DNA of 64,000 nucleotides from Lewinellaceae bacterium (GTDB lineage: Bacteria > Bacteroidota > Bacteroidia > Chitinophagales > Saprospiraceae): assembly GCA_020636075.1 (NCBI GenBank), contig JACJYO010000002.1, positions 496,001 through 560,000 on the forward strand. Reading direction: 5' to 3'. Positions 8,806 through 17,540 of this stretch are shown piece by piece (position 1 is the stretch's first letter; every line of letters starts with the position of its first letter). The notes beneath the pieces are model-generated. The model was not told where the DNA came from, searched no databases, and saw only the letters and a program-made list of their open reading frames with translations. Both the position numbers and the translations under genes were made by a program.

Positions 8806-9813
8806 ATGAAAGCGCAGAAAAAAGCATCCTACGCATCCTACGATTTTTCCCTAAAGTCACCGTCGGAGCAGCCGGGTTTTGAGGTTTTTGAGGATACCCG
8901 GCATAAGTGTTGGCGTTTCTATGGTAATGATGTTGAAGGGCAGGCAGCTTTGTTTAGCCAACCGTATGCAACGGCGGAATCGGCGCAACGCGGGTTGCAA
9001 ACGACCATCCGCCTCTTAAAAAAGAAGCGCAGCCGGGTACTTGAATCGCCCGACGGCTTCCAGATTGTCATTCAATCCGGTAACCACCAGGAGCTGGCCC
9101 GCAGTCGCAATTATTCAGAAAAGGAACCTGCCACAAAATTGTTACAATATTTCTTGAATGTAGCATCTGCCGCGAGCCCGGTAATTGATTCGAAACCTAC
9201 ACCGGCGGCCCAACCTGAAGTGCCCAGGATTAATGAACAACCATCAGACAAGCCCTTCCGGTATGCCTTCAGGTTGTTTTTTTACCCTTCAGAAAAAAAG
9301 GAAGGTTACCGGGGCAGAATTGAAAATATCAATAACCCCTCAGCGTGCGCCAGTTTCGAAGGCCTGGATGCCAACGCAATCTTAGGGTTCCTGCAAACAC
9401 AGCTCATACAGAAAACCACACCAGACAAAATTGCTTCCAACCAGCCTGAACCGGAATTTGACACCTTGACCGCACAGATTACGCCCGGACCTTCAGCCTC
9501 TTCAGTCGTTAGCAGAAACCAAACCGGTACCACAATTGATCTGATGCTACAAACAGAATTACCACTACCAGCAGGTTCAAAAATCGCCCTGGAAAGCAGT
9601 GTGGTTTTTGCACAGCGAATCGACTCTGGCGAGCAAACAATGTTCTCCAACCTGCCGGGAACACTCCAGGCAGATGGTCAAATCAAACTCCAGGCAGAAA
9701 TAAAAACACTGGCGACCGGTACCTATTACCTCAACGCCAATGTTTGGCTCAGACAGGGAACGGGAAAAGCCAGACATTGTATTCATGGAACCGGCTGGCT
9801 GCAGCTGTTATAA
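8806..9813 (+). CDS. DUF1508 (YegP-like) domain protein
   Basis: I choose ATG 8806 (MKAQKKASYASYDF, 335 residues) over a TTG at 8776 that lies in the preceding terminator. Residues 10-120 contain YegP/DUF1508-type repeats (GFEVFEDTRHKCWRFYGND and ESPDGFQIVIQSGNHQELAR). A second, weaker copy lies near 150-210 (FRYAFRLFFYPSEKKEGYRG). Residues about 230-335 form a beta domain related by pattern to the protein at 8251. YegP-type proteins are small proteins without a fixed biochemical role. The protein is cytoplasmic by composition. Confidence 0.65.
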   Translation: MKAQKKASYASYDFSLKSPSEQPGFEVFEDTRHKCWRFYGNDVEGQAALFSQPYATAESAQRGLQTTIRLLKKKRSRVLESPDGFQIVIQSGNHQELARSRNYSEKEPATKLLQYFLNVASAASPVIDSKPTPAAQPEVPRINEQPSDKPFRYAFRLFFYPSEKKEGYRGRIENINNPSACASFEGLDANAILGFLQTQLIQKTTPDKIASNQPEPEFDTLTAQITPGPSASSVVSRNQTGTTIDLMLQTELPLPAGSKIALESSVVFAQRIDSGEQTMFSNLPGTLQADGQIKLQAEIKTLATGTYYLNANVWLRQGTGKARHCIHGTGWLQLL

Positions 9814-9825
9814 ATTTCGGGATTG

Positions 9826-10053
9826 TTAATTTGCCAAGGAATGGGTGTTTTCCAATCCGGCTGGCACAAAGGAGCCTTCGTGCAAGATGTAGGGATCTTC
9901 GCCTTCCCGAACAGAGACTACCCCGGTCTGCAAATTCATTCGCCGTTCATAACCCGGGCAGAGGGGGCATGAATAGATGATCCAGTTCCCCTGGCGTTTC
10001 GATGTACATACATGGCGGGGAGTTTCGGATGCTGCATCAAAATTTAATAGCAT
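9826..10053 (-). CDS. Small CxxC protein
   Basis: A 75-residue protein (MLLNFDAASETPRHVCTSKR) with a CPLCPGYERR motif near residue 32 and another Cys at residue 17, which together suggest a small zinc-binding or redox-active fold. It is convergent with the DUF1508 gene, leaving 12 bases between the stops. Composition and codon use look coding, and the opposite strand has no competing gene, so I call it, with reservation. Family not identified. Confidence 0.5.
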   Translation of the reverse strand: MLLNFDAASETPRHVCTSKRQGNWIIYSCPLCPGYERRMNLQTGVVSVREGEDPYILHEGSFVPAGLENTHSLAN

Positions 10054-10283
10054 AAGTGTGTGTGTTAATGGCCTCGATATCTACTCAAAATTCGTTGTTT
10101 TAGAACAAAAAGTCTGCCTAAAGGCAAAATTTCTGCTTTAAAGTGTTGAGTTCAAACCAACGTAGCCGACTATCACAGTAATCAAGTCGTACCACACGCC
10201 AAGAATTTATTCTGGCTTATACCAAGGGCAACTGCAGATTAGCTAAGCAGTTGATATCCAATTAACCAAACACCGTCCTAAGC

Positions 10284-11486
10284 ATGACTGCCCCCCGAAT
10301 TGTCATTATTGGAAAAACAAATTTCCATTTTGACCCTGTGCAATTTCCGGAACTCCAGCATATTGAATTTACGACTGTCCCCGAAAAATACCCGACAGAG
10401 CGCCTCGATTATCTGGCTCCATTTCACATGGTAATTCTGGACACTGCCTCTGGGTCTGAGGCAACTTTAGAACGCATCCGTGTGTTACGCCGGTTATACA
10501 GCTTTCTCCCAATTGTACTGATGGCAAACAATCCCAATCCGTCGTACCTGGTGCAAGCCTATCGCAATGGGCTCACAGACTGTCTGTTGCTACCGCTTTC
10601 AGCGGAGCAATTTGGCTTAATGGCATCTGCTTATGTAAAACCAGATCAACCTAATTCGCAGAACCATGCTCTGTGTTTTTTACCCAATGCCGCTTTATTG
10701 GGCTGGAAGCCTTCCGCTATTGAAATGGATGCGGATATTTCTACCTGCTTCCTGGGCACTTTCCGGCTTTTCAAAAAAGGCAAGCGCATCGATTTGCCTG
10801 GTGGCGCCCGGCAACGTTCTCTACTGGCCTATTTGTTTTTTCATGCGGCATCCAACATCCACCGAGATAAGATCATTAGGTGGTTCTGGCCAGATCATGA
10901 TCCCGAATGTGCAAAAAACAACCTGAACGTTGCCATTTGCAATCTGCGCAAATTCCTGGAAAAACATATGGGCAAAGAGGTCATTTGCTTTCGCAACGAT
11001 TATTTTTTTATCAACCCGGATTTGGTGTTGTACAACGACACAAATGCTTTTTTACAGGCATTTTACCAGGGAAAAGAATGTGAACGCCATGACAAAGCCG
11101 GGAAAGCAGCTCAATGGTACCAAATGGCTGCGCGGCTAGGCTCCGAATTTTTGGAAGAATTTCAACAGGAGGATTGGACTGTTTGGCCACGCGAAGAGTT
11201 CACGGAAAAGTATTTCCATGCGCTGGATGTATTGAGCACCTACCAGTTGGAGAACCGACAATTTGACGCGGCGCTTGAAACCTTGCGAAATATGTTATAC
11301 AAAGACGATTGCCTGGAATTTGTCCATAATAAAATCATGGCCTGCTACTTGGCGCTCGGCAAAAAGGAAAAAGCAGTGCGGCAATTTCACGAATGCGAGC
11401 GAATTTTGAAAGAAAAACTGAATATGCGGCCCTCATCTGAAACCGAAGCGCTATACCGTACTGCCGTGGGCATACGACGTGCCTGA
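10284..11486 (+). CDS. BTAD/SARP-type transcriptional regulator
   Basis: 400 residues. Residues 1-125 look like a CheY-type fold (MVILDTASGSEATLERIRVL, then LPIVLMANNPNPSYLVQAY), but an obvious acidic pocket is not evident. Residues about 145-230 form a winged helix of the OmpR/SARP type (FRLFKKGKRIDLPGGARQRS through NNLNVAICNLRKFLEKH). Residues 240-400 are a helical bacterial transcriptional activation (BTAD, TPR-like) domain (AARLGSEFLEEFQQEDW and later KAVRQFHECERILKEKL). It probably regulates neighbouring genes in response to an unknown signal. Confidence 0.8.
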   Translation: MTAPRIVIIGKTNFHFDPVQFPELQHIEFTTVPEKYPTERLDYLAPFHMVILDTASGSEATLERIRVLRRLYSFLPIVLMANNPNPSYLVQAYRNGLTDCLLLPLSAEQFGLMASAYVKPDQPNSQNHALCFLPNAALLGWKPSAIEMDADISTCFLGTFRLFKKGKRIDLPGGARQRSLLAYLFFHAASNIHRDKIIRWFWPDHDPECAKNNLNVAICNLRKFLEKHMGKEVICFRNDYFFINPDLVLYNDTNAFLQAFYQGKECERHDKAGKAAQWYQMAARLGSEFLEEFQQEDWTVWPREEFTEKYFHALDVLSTYQLENRQFDAALETLRNMLYKDDCLEFVHNKIMACYLALGKKEKAVRQFHECERILKEKLNMRPSSETEALYRTAVGIRRA

Positions 11487-11498
11487 GCCGCGGTGAAG

Positions 11499-11557
11499 CA
11501 ACTACATAAAAAAACGGTTTCCAGAGAGTCCCTGGAAACCGTTTTTTTATGTAGTTG
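11499..11557. terminator. Perfect 26-bp-arm bidirectional terminator
   Basis: Arms 11499-11524 and 11532-11557 are perfectly complementary around a 7-base loop, with seven A on one side and seven T on the other. It sits between the convergent BTAD regulator gene (ends 11486) and the BON-LysM gene (ends 11564) and can terminate both. Confidence 0.9.
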
Positions 11558-11563
11558 TGAAAT

Positions 11564-11944
11564 TTAAACATTCGGAATGGTAAGCACCTGGCCCGGGTGT
11601 ATAATATCCGGGTTGTCCAGAATATCCCGATTGGCGTTAAAAATAACTTTGTATTTCATCATATCCTCGTAGTAATGCTGGGCAATCTTGCTGAGGCTTT
11701 CACCTTTGACAACTGTGTGTTTTGCATAATAGCCGGTATTAGCCACCCGGATGTCTGCCTTGATGTCGGTGGGTTTTTCGCCGCCTATAGCTTTGATCGC
11801 ATCCCAAATCTGGTTCTTTTCATACTGACAATCTACGGTACCGAAAACTTTAAGAACGCCGTTTTCTTCTTCAACTTTTCCTCCTTGCACATTCATTTTT
11901 TCGCCGAGCGCGAGTACACTTTGGTATTTGTCTTTAACAGTCAT
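11564..11944 (-). CDS. BON-LysM protein (Kbp/YgaU-like)
   Basis: 126 residues: an N-terminal BON-like domain (GGKVEEENGVLKVFGTVDC, residues 20-70) followed by a C-terminal LysM (KHTVVKGESLSKIAQHYYED through HPGQVLTIPNV, residues 75-126). This is the architecture of the E. coli K+-binding protein Kbp (YgaU, about 149 residues). There is no signal peptide, which also matches Kbp. The potassium-binding role is family inference. Confidence 0.82.
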   Translation of the reverse strand: MTVKDKYQSVLALGEKMNVQGGKVEEENGVLKVFGTVDCQYEKNQIWDAIKAIGGEKPTDIKADIRVANTGYYAKHTVVKGESLSKIAQHYYEDMMKYKVIFNANRDILDNPDIIHPGQVLTIPNV

Positions 11945-11985
11945 AATTGAATAATGGTGTTTGAGTTTTTAAAATGTATTTTCTG

Positions 11986-12017
11986 CAAAATTAAGTCTAT
12001 CAGGTTAAAAGCTACAA
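11986..12017 (-). promoter_or_regulatory. Candidate promoter of the BON-LysM gene
   Basis: On the minus strand a TTG (12015-12017) is followed after 21 bases by TAATTTTG (11986-11993), matching the Bacteroidota TTG-N17-23-TAnnTTTG promoter. The -7 box lies 41 bases before the start codon. Confidence 0.5.
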
Positions 12018-12070
12018 TGGATTATAGAATTGAATCAATAACGACCTTAATACGCAAGCATTTTAATCGG

Positions 12071-13381
12071 TCACTGAAAATTTTGAGAAAAGAAATCGAC
12101 AACCCGCTCATCAGTAATAACATCTTGTGGGCGGATCGGCTTGCGCAACACAATGCCCTCGAGCGTACGGCAGCGACTTAGCGCCACGTATAGTTGCCCG
12201 TGTTCAAAGGCTCCGGCGCCTAAGTCGATCAAGACCCGGTTAAAGGTTTTGCCCTGACTTTTGTGAATAGTAATTGCCCAGGCCAGCTTCAGTGGAAATT
12301 GGCGGAACGAACCTATCGACTCGGTTTCAATATCACCTGTAGCACCAGAAGTATATCGAATAATTTCCCAATCCATTGGCGTCACCACCAGCGTCTGTTT
12401 TTTCCCGATGGAGTTTTCTACCTCCACGGTTAATTGATTGGCTTTTAATTCGATAACACGGCCAATGGTTCCATTCACAAAATTCTTTTCCGGGTCATTT
12501 TTCACAAACATTACCTGCGCGCCGACCCGCAACTTTAACGCAGCTTCTGTAGGATAAAGCGAGGGATCAAACTGCCCTTTAACCTCCGCCGTATACACCT
12601 GTTCCGAGCCGGAAAGACGCTCCAGAGCGGCCCTGTTAATCCGGTCCGCTGTGGCATTACGGGCGCTTAGCGTGATGTAGCCTTCTGTTTCCTCAAAGTC
12701 GGGTATCCAACGTTCATTCAGATCTGCCAAATCATCGTAATCCAGCTGATTTACACGGATCGCTTCAAGCAGGCGCAAAAAGTGGCGCGACTCCTGGCGA
12801 TAAACTTTGCTTAGTTCAAGCATTTCAATTTGAAATGCCGGTTCCTGGAATACTTTGGCTGAAAAAAAATAGGGGGTACGGTAATAGTCGTGGAAATATG
12901 CGCTCTCCACCGGGTCATTCGTTACAACCGGAGGAAGTTGGAAAGGGTCGCCAAACAGTACAAGCTGTACGCCGCCAAATGGCCTGAGATTTTCCCGGTT
13001 TACCTGCAAAAACAGGTTGATTGCATCCAAAACATCGGCACGGACCATGGATATCTCATCGATAATCAGCACCTCAAGATTGCGATAGAGCCGCAATTTA
13101 TCCTTGCGCAAAATCCGTTTGGCAGCTTCTTGTGGGGTAATTATTCGCGGCGGAAATCCAAAAAAGGAATGGATCGTTTGACCCAAAACATTCAATGCCG
13201 CAACGCCTGTTGGCGCCAATACCGCAGTTTTTTTTCGGGTAGTATTTCTGAAAAGTTGAAGCAAGGTGCTTTTCCCTGTACCTGCCCGCCCGGTTATAAA
13301 CATACTGTTCGATCCTTTTTCAAGCGCATCTAATACATACCTGAAATCGGGATTGAGCATCAAGGGCGTTTTCTGCAACAT
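12071..13381 (-). CDS. Pif1-like DNA helicase (SF1B)
   Basis: 436 residues. Walker A is GRAGTGKSTLLQ near residue 32, motif Ia is APTGVAALNVLGQTIHSFFG, Walker B is VLIIDEISMV and motif III is LVLFGDPFQLPPV. A C-terminal UvrD/RecD-like lobe carries AITIHKSQGKTFNRV and YVALSRCRTLEGIVL. The TIHSFFGFPP segment is typical of Pif1 rather than RecD. Compact Pif1-like helicases of this size are common in Bacteroidota and are assumed to act as 5'-3' helicases in replication or repair. Neighbours give no further hint. Confidence 0.88.
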   Translation of the reverse strand: MLQKTPLMLNPDFRYVLDALEKGSNSMFITGRAGTGKSTLLQLFRNTTRKKTAVLAPTGVAALNVLGQTIHSFFGFPPRIITPQEAAKRILRKDKLRLYRNLEVLIIDEISMVRADVLDAINLFLQVNRENLRPFGGVQLVLFGDPFQLPPVVTNDPVESAYFHDYYRTPYFFSAKVFQEPAFQIEMLELSKVYRQESRHFLRLLEAIRVNQLDYDDLADLNERWIPDFEETEGYITLSARNATADRINRAALERLSGSEQVYTAEVKGQFDPSLYPTEAALKLRVGAQVMFVKNDPEKNFVNGTIGRVIELKANQLTVEVENSIGKKQTLVVTPMDWEIIRYTSGATGDIETESIGSFRQFPLKLAWAITIHKSQGKTFNRVLIDLGAGAFEHGQLYVALSRCRTLEGIVLRKPIRPQDVITDERVVDFFSQNFQ

Positions 13382-13457
13382 ACGTCAGCCAGTAGCATTT
13401 TGGCGAAGATAATACTTGGAGATGAAGTACCTGAGCCCTGTCCGGATTGACACAAAA

Positions 13458-13500
13458 AAAATTGGGAGCAGTAGAACGCTATCTACTACTCCACAATTTT
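13458..13500 (-). terminator. Intrinsic terminator of glycosyltransferase gene
   Basis: Arms 13458-13475 and 13482-13500 pair with one bulge and one mismatch around a 6-base loop. On the minus strand a run of eight T follows. A second small hairpin (GAGCCC/GGGCTC, 13503-13518) lies just upstream of it in the same transcript. Confidence 0.7.
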
Positions 13501-13550
13501 GGGAGCCCCTTTGGGCTCTAAATAATGTGTTCCAGAATTTTCGCACTAAC

Positions 13551-14534
13551 TCACGATGTGAAGAATGTTTTCATCCCAAACAGGTTGATCCAAGGTTTGG
13601 GTGGGGGCATATGCTTAAAGAAAAAATGGGGAGCCAGATATCGGAGCACCAATCCTAAGTCGCCTTTTTGTGACCGTTGAAAGAAGGTGCGTTCCAGTGC
13701 ATAATTTGGTTGGCGCCCTGCAGGGTCTGTCATGGACGCCATCATTGTACCTGTCTTGCTTTGAGGTACAGGGCCCAAAAATCGCTTACGGGTGTGGGTA
13801 GCCTCCTGGTCGAAGCCAATGTTCCGAACCAGATTGGAGGTTGGGTTCAGGCAAGCGCCTTTATTTTTTAAAATGGTATAAAACCAGGCGTAATCCCAGG
13901 TATCGATTTCACCATTCCGGGTACTGGCAAATTTGTCGTACAGGTACAACCGGGCCGTCGTACTGGCTGAGATAGCGGAAAAACCACTGCCAGCATCAAG
14001 CCAGGATTCATCCAAACCTGAAAAGAAGGGGTCATACTGAAGCCAGGACCGCCGCCAGGTAGCCCATCCCCAAATAAAAGGGAAACGGGAAAAAACATAA
14101 CTCGATGCCATTCGCTGCATCTGCCAGGCACAGGGATTTGACCCGGAAATATGCCATACATCTTCGTCATCGCGGTATTTTTCCAGTAAGCTGGCGCAGT
14201 ACGTGAAAAAGGATTCATCCGGTAAACAATCGTCTTCCAGTATAATCCCTTCTTCCACATGCTGAAAAAACCAGGATATGCCGGTAGTGACTGCTTTCCG
14301 GCAACCGTGATTCTCTGGTAGGAAATTAGTATGAACTGTGCAGTCCCAATCTACCTGATCGATAACAGCCCGAACTGCTGCGCATTTTTCTGCCTCGCCG
14401 GCAACCGTTTTACGCGGACCATCGGCACTGACAAACAACTGAGTTGGTCGGATGCGCCGGATTTGTTGGAACACCTGATTGGTATGCTCAGGCCGGTTGA
14501 AAACAAGAAAAAGTACAGGTGTAGAAAAGGCCAT
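13551..14534 (-). CDS. Nucleotide-diphospho-sugar glycosyltransferase (GT-A fold)
   Basis: 327 residues. The N-terminus STPVLFLVFNRPEHTNQVF is the start of a GT-A glycosyltransferase, and the acidic metal site is IILEDDCLPDESFF near residue 96. A WGWATWRRSW motif near residue 170 is typical of the family often labelled hemolytic protein HlpA-like or nucleotide-diphospho-sugar transferase. Donor and acceptor are unknown. It is monocistronic and divergent from the MarR gene. Confidence 0.75.
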   Translation of the reverse strand: MAFSTPVLFLVFNRPEHTNQVFQQIRRIRPTQLFVSADGPRKTVAGEAEKCAAVRAVIDQVDWDCTVHTNFLPENHGCRKAVTTGISWFFQHVEEGIILEDDCLPDESFFTYCASLLEKYRDDEDVWHISGSNPCAWQMQRMASSYVFSRFPFIWGWATWRRSWLQYDPFFSGLDESWLDAGSGFSAISASTTARLYLYDKFASTRNGEIDTWDYAWFYTILKNKGACLNPTSNLVRNIGFDQEATHTRKRFLGPVPQSKTGTMMASMTDPAGRQPNYALERTFFQRSQKGDLGLVLRYLAPHFFFKHMPPPKPWINLFGMKTFFTS

Positions 14535-14801
14535 AGTCTTGGGTAATAAGCGTTAATTAAAGCCTGTTTTCTAGTTATACACCCGTTATTTCAAGACTGC
14601 ACACTAGATTTTGGACTACAGAAAAAATGGAATGAAGTTTCATTGCTCTGTAAGCCGGGACAAATGTGCAGGCGTGCCTTTTAAAGCCGCATTAAAGGGA
14701 AATTAAAAGAAAATTAAAAGGAAAATGGTGGTATTCTGCCCGGCTTAAATACCTTGAGGAGGCATATTTTGGCCTGTAAAATACCCGGCAATTTCATCGC
14801 T

Positions 14802-15275
14802 ATGGACTACATTGAAATATTAGTTAAACTGCGCAAAATCATCCGTTCCATCAACCTCGAAAGCAAGCGTATTGAAAAACAATACGGCATTAGTATTCCG
14901 CAGTTGCTATGCCTGAAATATTTATCCGAACAGCCGGGCTACCGGGCTACGGCCAGTCAGCTGAAAGATTTTATTAAACTAAACGCAAGTACAATTTCCG
15001 GAATCCTTGCCAGACTGGAAGCCAAAGGTTTGACTGCCCGGTTGGCAAACCCCGAGGACAGGCGCGTAAGTGATATCATTTTAACTGCTCAAGGCGCCGA
15101 TATATTAAAGCACTCGCCAGTAACCTTACAGGAAAAATTATCCAAACATTTGGCGAGTTTAACGGATGCACAAATCCAGGAATTGAATAAAAACATTGAC
15201 CTTCTGGTTCAAATTTTGGAAGCGCAGGAACTGGAGGCATCGCCCGTGATTACCATTCAGGAACTCGGCAACTAA
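14802..15275 (+). CDS. MarR family transcriptional regulator
   Basis: The frame opens at a TTG (14754), but ATG 14802 gives the expected MarR length of 157 residues (MDYIEILVKLRKIIRSINLE). The winged helix-turn-helix is visible in YRATASQLKDFIKLNASTIS, followed by the recognition helix and the wing DRRVSDIILTAQG. It lies divergent from the glycosyltransferase (267 bases between starts) and just upstream of the symporter-AsnB operon, so it may regulate either. Ligand unknown. Confidence 0.85.
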   Translation: MDYIEILVKLRKIIRSINLESKRIEKQYGISIPQLLCLKYLSEQPGYRATASQLKDFIKLNASTISGILARLEAKGLTARLANPEDRRVSDIILTAQGADILKHSPVTLQEKLSKHLASLTDAQIQELNKNIDLLVQILEAQELEASPVITIQELGN

Positions 15276-15329
15276 AATCTAGTTCGACAACTGTCTCTAC
15301 TCTTAGTTTCTATAGAAAGTATATTTTTT

Positions 15330-15337
15330 TAACTTTG
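15330..15337 (+). promoter_or_regulatory. -7 box (TAACTTTG) before the symporter operon
   Basis: An exact match to TAnnTTTG, 55 bases upstream of the ATG at 15392. No good -33 TTG is visible, so this rests on the -7 box alone. Confidence 0.4.
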
Positions 15338-15530
15338 CTTTTTTAGTGGTATATCTAAACCTGTTTTCCAAATACCTGGAAATATAGCGACATGTCCACG
15401 TTTAAACCAACTCAAGCAAGTTATTTTCTACAGAAATCAAATTATTCAAAAACGCATTTTTCGCACTAAGCGACACCCTGTAAAATCAGGGGTTCCTACC
15501 CTATTTGTATTTGTTTTATTCCTAAGCACG

Positions 15531-15953
15531 GTGCATTTAGCAGGGGCTGTACCCACAGCATCTTTTGAGAACCCGCAGGGGCAACAGACCAAATCCGGAT
15601 ATTTTAAACTACAGTGGACAATTTCCCCTGCTGAACTACAAAGCGGCACATATGCTTACGAAGTGCAGCAATCCGGTAGTGGTACTTTCGAACAGGTCAA
15701 AACCCTGTATTCCGGCCCCGATTTAGCAACATTTTGCTCGGGATATAAAAATGGGTCCTATTTCTTCCGGGTGCGTGTAGTTTCTCTGCCCGATAACACC
15801 CCCGGGGATTGGTCAACACCGCTGATGATACAGGTAAAACATCATTCGCTCCGTCTGGCCCTGGCTTTATTTGGCTTAGGCGCCGTAGTTTTTCTACTTA
15901 CAGTTGGAATCGTATTGCGCGGAAGCCGTCGCGTTGCCGCCCCCAAAAGTTAG
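15531..15953 (+). CDS. FN3-like membrane-anchored protein, start unclear
   Basis: The clear coding part has a fibronectin type III-like domain (SGYFKLQWTISPAELQSGTY through GSYFFRVRVVSLPDNT) and a C-terminal membrane helix (RLALALFGLGAVVFLLTVG) with a short basic tail. The frame is open far upstream and encodes a good signal sequence (LFVFVLFLSTVHLAGA, from base 15501). The only in-frame start of standard type is the GTG at 15531, inside that signal. An ATG at 15392 lies one base out of frame. Removing one A from the A5 run at 15448-15452 would join it to this frame. It is the first gene of the symporter operon; the domain would face outward. Confidence 0.6.
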   Translation: MHLAGAVPTASFENPQGQQTKSGYFKLQWTISPAELQSGTYAYEVQQSGSGTFEQVKTLYSGPDLATFCSGYKNGSYFFRVRVVSLPDNTPGDWSTPLMIQVKHHSLRLALALFGLGAVVFLLTVGIVLRGSRRVAAPKS

Positions 15954-15961
15954 CATGTAGT

Positions 15962-17395
15962 ATGGAACACCAGTCAGAAATTCTTTCGCCAGCAACCGGC
16001 TGGCTCCTAATGGCCGTTTTAAGTGGATTATGGATTTTTCTCGGCATTTATTGGGGACGTAAGGCTAAAAACATGGACGGTTTCATGCTTGCGGGACGCA
16101 ACGTTGGGCTTGCTTTTGGCACAGCCACCGCTATGGCAACCTGGATCACCTCCAATACAACGATGCTGGCGCCCCAGTTTGCCTTGCAACTCGGTTTGTG
16201 GGGTATGATCGCCTATTCAACCGCAGCATTCGGGCTGTTCCTGTTTGCGCCGCTTGCCAAACGCATCAAGCAGATAATGCCAAAAGGATATACCAGCGGC
16301 GATTTTATCCGCCTGCGCTACGGGGCCAAAACCTGGCATATTTTCCTCCTGATCTCCATATTCTATGGCTTCACCTGGCTCATCAGCATGGGTATGGCCG
16401 GTGGAATACTCATGAATGCTTTGGCAGGGATACCCTATAAAATCGGCATGAGCGTAATTCTATTCGTATGTATCCTGTACACGATTTTCGGTGGCCTGTA
16501 TGCCGTTATCGGAACGGACTACATTCAATCGCTGATCATAATAATTGGCATTGTCGTTGTCGGCGGCGCCGTTTTATATGCTATCGATTTGGAGCAGGTA
16601 TACGCCGATCTACAGACAGACAAACCCATGCTAATCGACATGTTGTTGCCGGCTGCAATTATGGCGATATTCAACAACCTGCTTTTTGGTATTGGCGAGG
16701 TTTTTCACAGCAACGTCTGGTGGAGCCGGGCGTTTGCCATGCGAAAAGGCGTGGGACAAAAAGCGTTTACCCTGGCTGGTTTGTTCTGGTTGCCGGTGCC
16801 CATAGCCGCAGGATTTATTGCGCTCACCGGAGGCTCGTTGGGTGTTAATATTACCAGCCCCGATATGGTAGGCCCATTGATGGCCGGTCGTATTTTAGGT
16901 GGGGTTGGCGCCATTATCGTTTTCGTGGTGTTTTTCTGTTCCCTTGCGTCGAGCATCGACAGCCTTTTGGCTGCTACCTCCGATCTGATCATCGAGGATA
17001 TTTACAAAAGAATGATCAAGCCGGGTGCAACCGAAAAACAAATACGCCGGGTTTCCATAATGGTCATTTCCGGTTTAGGCTTGTTGGCCTGGCTGGTCTG
17101 TCTGCCGCGAATCGGCACCCTGGCCTCGGTCTTGTTTTTTGCAGGGCCTATGGTAGCCAGCACGATTTACCCCATCGTTATGGGACTTTACTGGAAATCA
17201 GCTACCGCGAAGGGGGCTCTGTGGGCCATGGTGCTTGGTACAGCAACGGGCCTTGCCGCGTATTTTCAACTTGGATGGTATACCGCATCACTTATCGGCG
17301 CTGCGGTTTCAATGGTAGTCACTACCCTTTTTGCCAAATTTCAACCCGATAATTTCGACTGGGAAACCCTGGATGAATCAAAAATCAATATTTGA
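15962..17395 (+). CDS. Sodium:solute symporter (SSS family)
   Basis: 477 residues from ATG 15962, with about 13 membrane segments. Family features include KNMDGFMLAGRNVGLAFGTA at the first loop, TATAMATWITSNTTMLAP, and FFCSLASSIDSLLAATSDLI near residue 325, the helix carrying the Na2-site serines of SSS transporters. It resembles the urea/polyamine-like branch more than the proline or sugar branches, but the substrate cannot be read from sequence. It follows the FN3 protein by 8 bases and precedes a 40-residue membrane peptide and the carbamoyltransferase. Substrate supply for the downstream enzymes is plausible. Confidence 0.85.
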   Translation: MEHQSEILSPATGWLLMAVLSGLWIFLGIYWGRKAKNMDGFMLAGRNVGLAFGTATAMATWITSNTTMLAPQFALQLGLWGMIAYSTAAFGLFLFAPLAKRIKQIMPKGYTSGDFIRLRYGAKTWHIFLLISIFYGFTWLISMGMAGGILMNALAGIPYKIGMSVILFVCILYTIFGGLYAVIGTDYIQSLIIIIGIVVVGGAVLYAIDLEQVYADLQTDKPMLIDMLLPAAIMAIFNNLLFGIGEVFHSNVWWSRAFAMRKGVGQKAFTLAGLFWLPVPIAAGFIALTGGSLGVNITSPDMVGPLMAGRILGGVGAIIVFVVFFCSLASSIDSLLAATSDLIIEDIYKRMIKPGATEKQIRRVSIMVISGLGLLAWLVCLPRIGTLASVLFFAGPMVASTIYPIVMGLYWKSATAKGALWAMVLGTATGLAAYFQLGWYTASLIGAAVSMVVTTLFAKFQPDNFDWETLDESKINI

Positions 17396-17417
17396 TTTTC
17401 TGCTATAAAACAACCGC

Positions 17418-17540
17418 ATGCTTTTTCCACAACCACTTTTCAAATTTCTGATTCTGACAGCACTCATCCTGATGAGTATCGGTGCACTAAGCCTGATAGG
17501 CATGCTCCTTCACGACATAAAAGCGAATAAATTATGGTAA
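17418..17540 (+). CDS. 40-residue single-TM peptide
   Basis: A short frame (MLFPQPLFKFLILTALILMS, then IGALSLIGMLLHDIKANKLW) filling the 138-base gap between the symporter and carbamoyltransferase genes. It has one long hydrophobic helix and a basic C-terminal end. Its stop overlaps the next start (ATGGTAA at 17534-17540), a classic translational coupling. Tiny membrane proteins encoded next to SSS symporters are known as symporter accessory proteins; this one occupies the same position but I cannot confirm membership. Confidence 0.6.
   Translation: MLFPQPLFKFLILTALILMSIGALSLIGMLLHDIKANKLW

Noticed and set aside
10140..10200. tRNA-like GTTCAAAcc stretch
   Set aside because: No acceptor stem or anticodon arm can be built around it.
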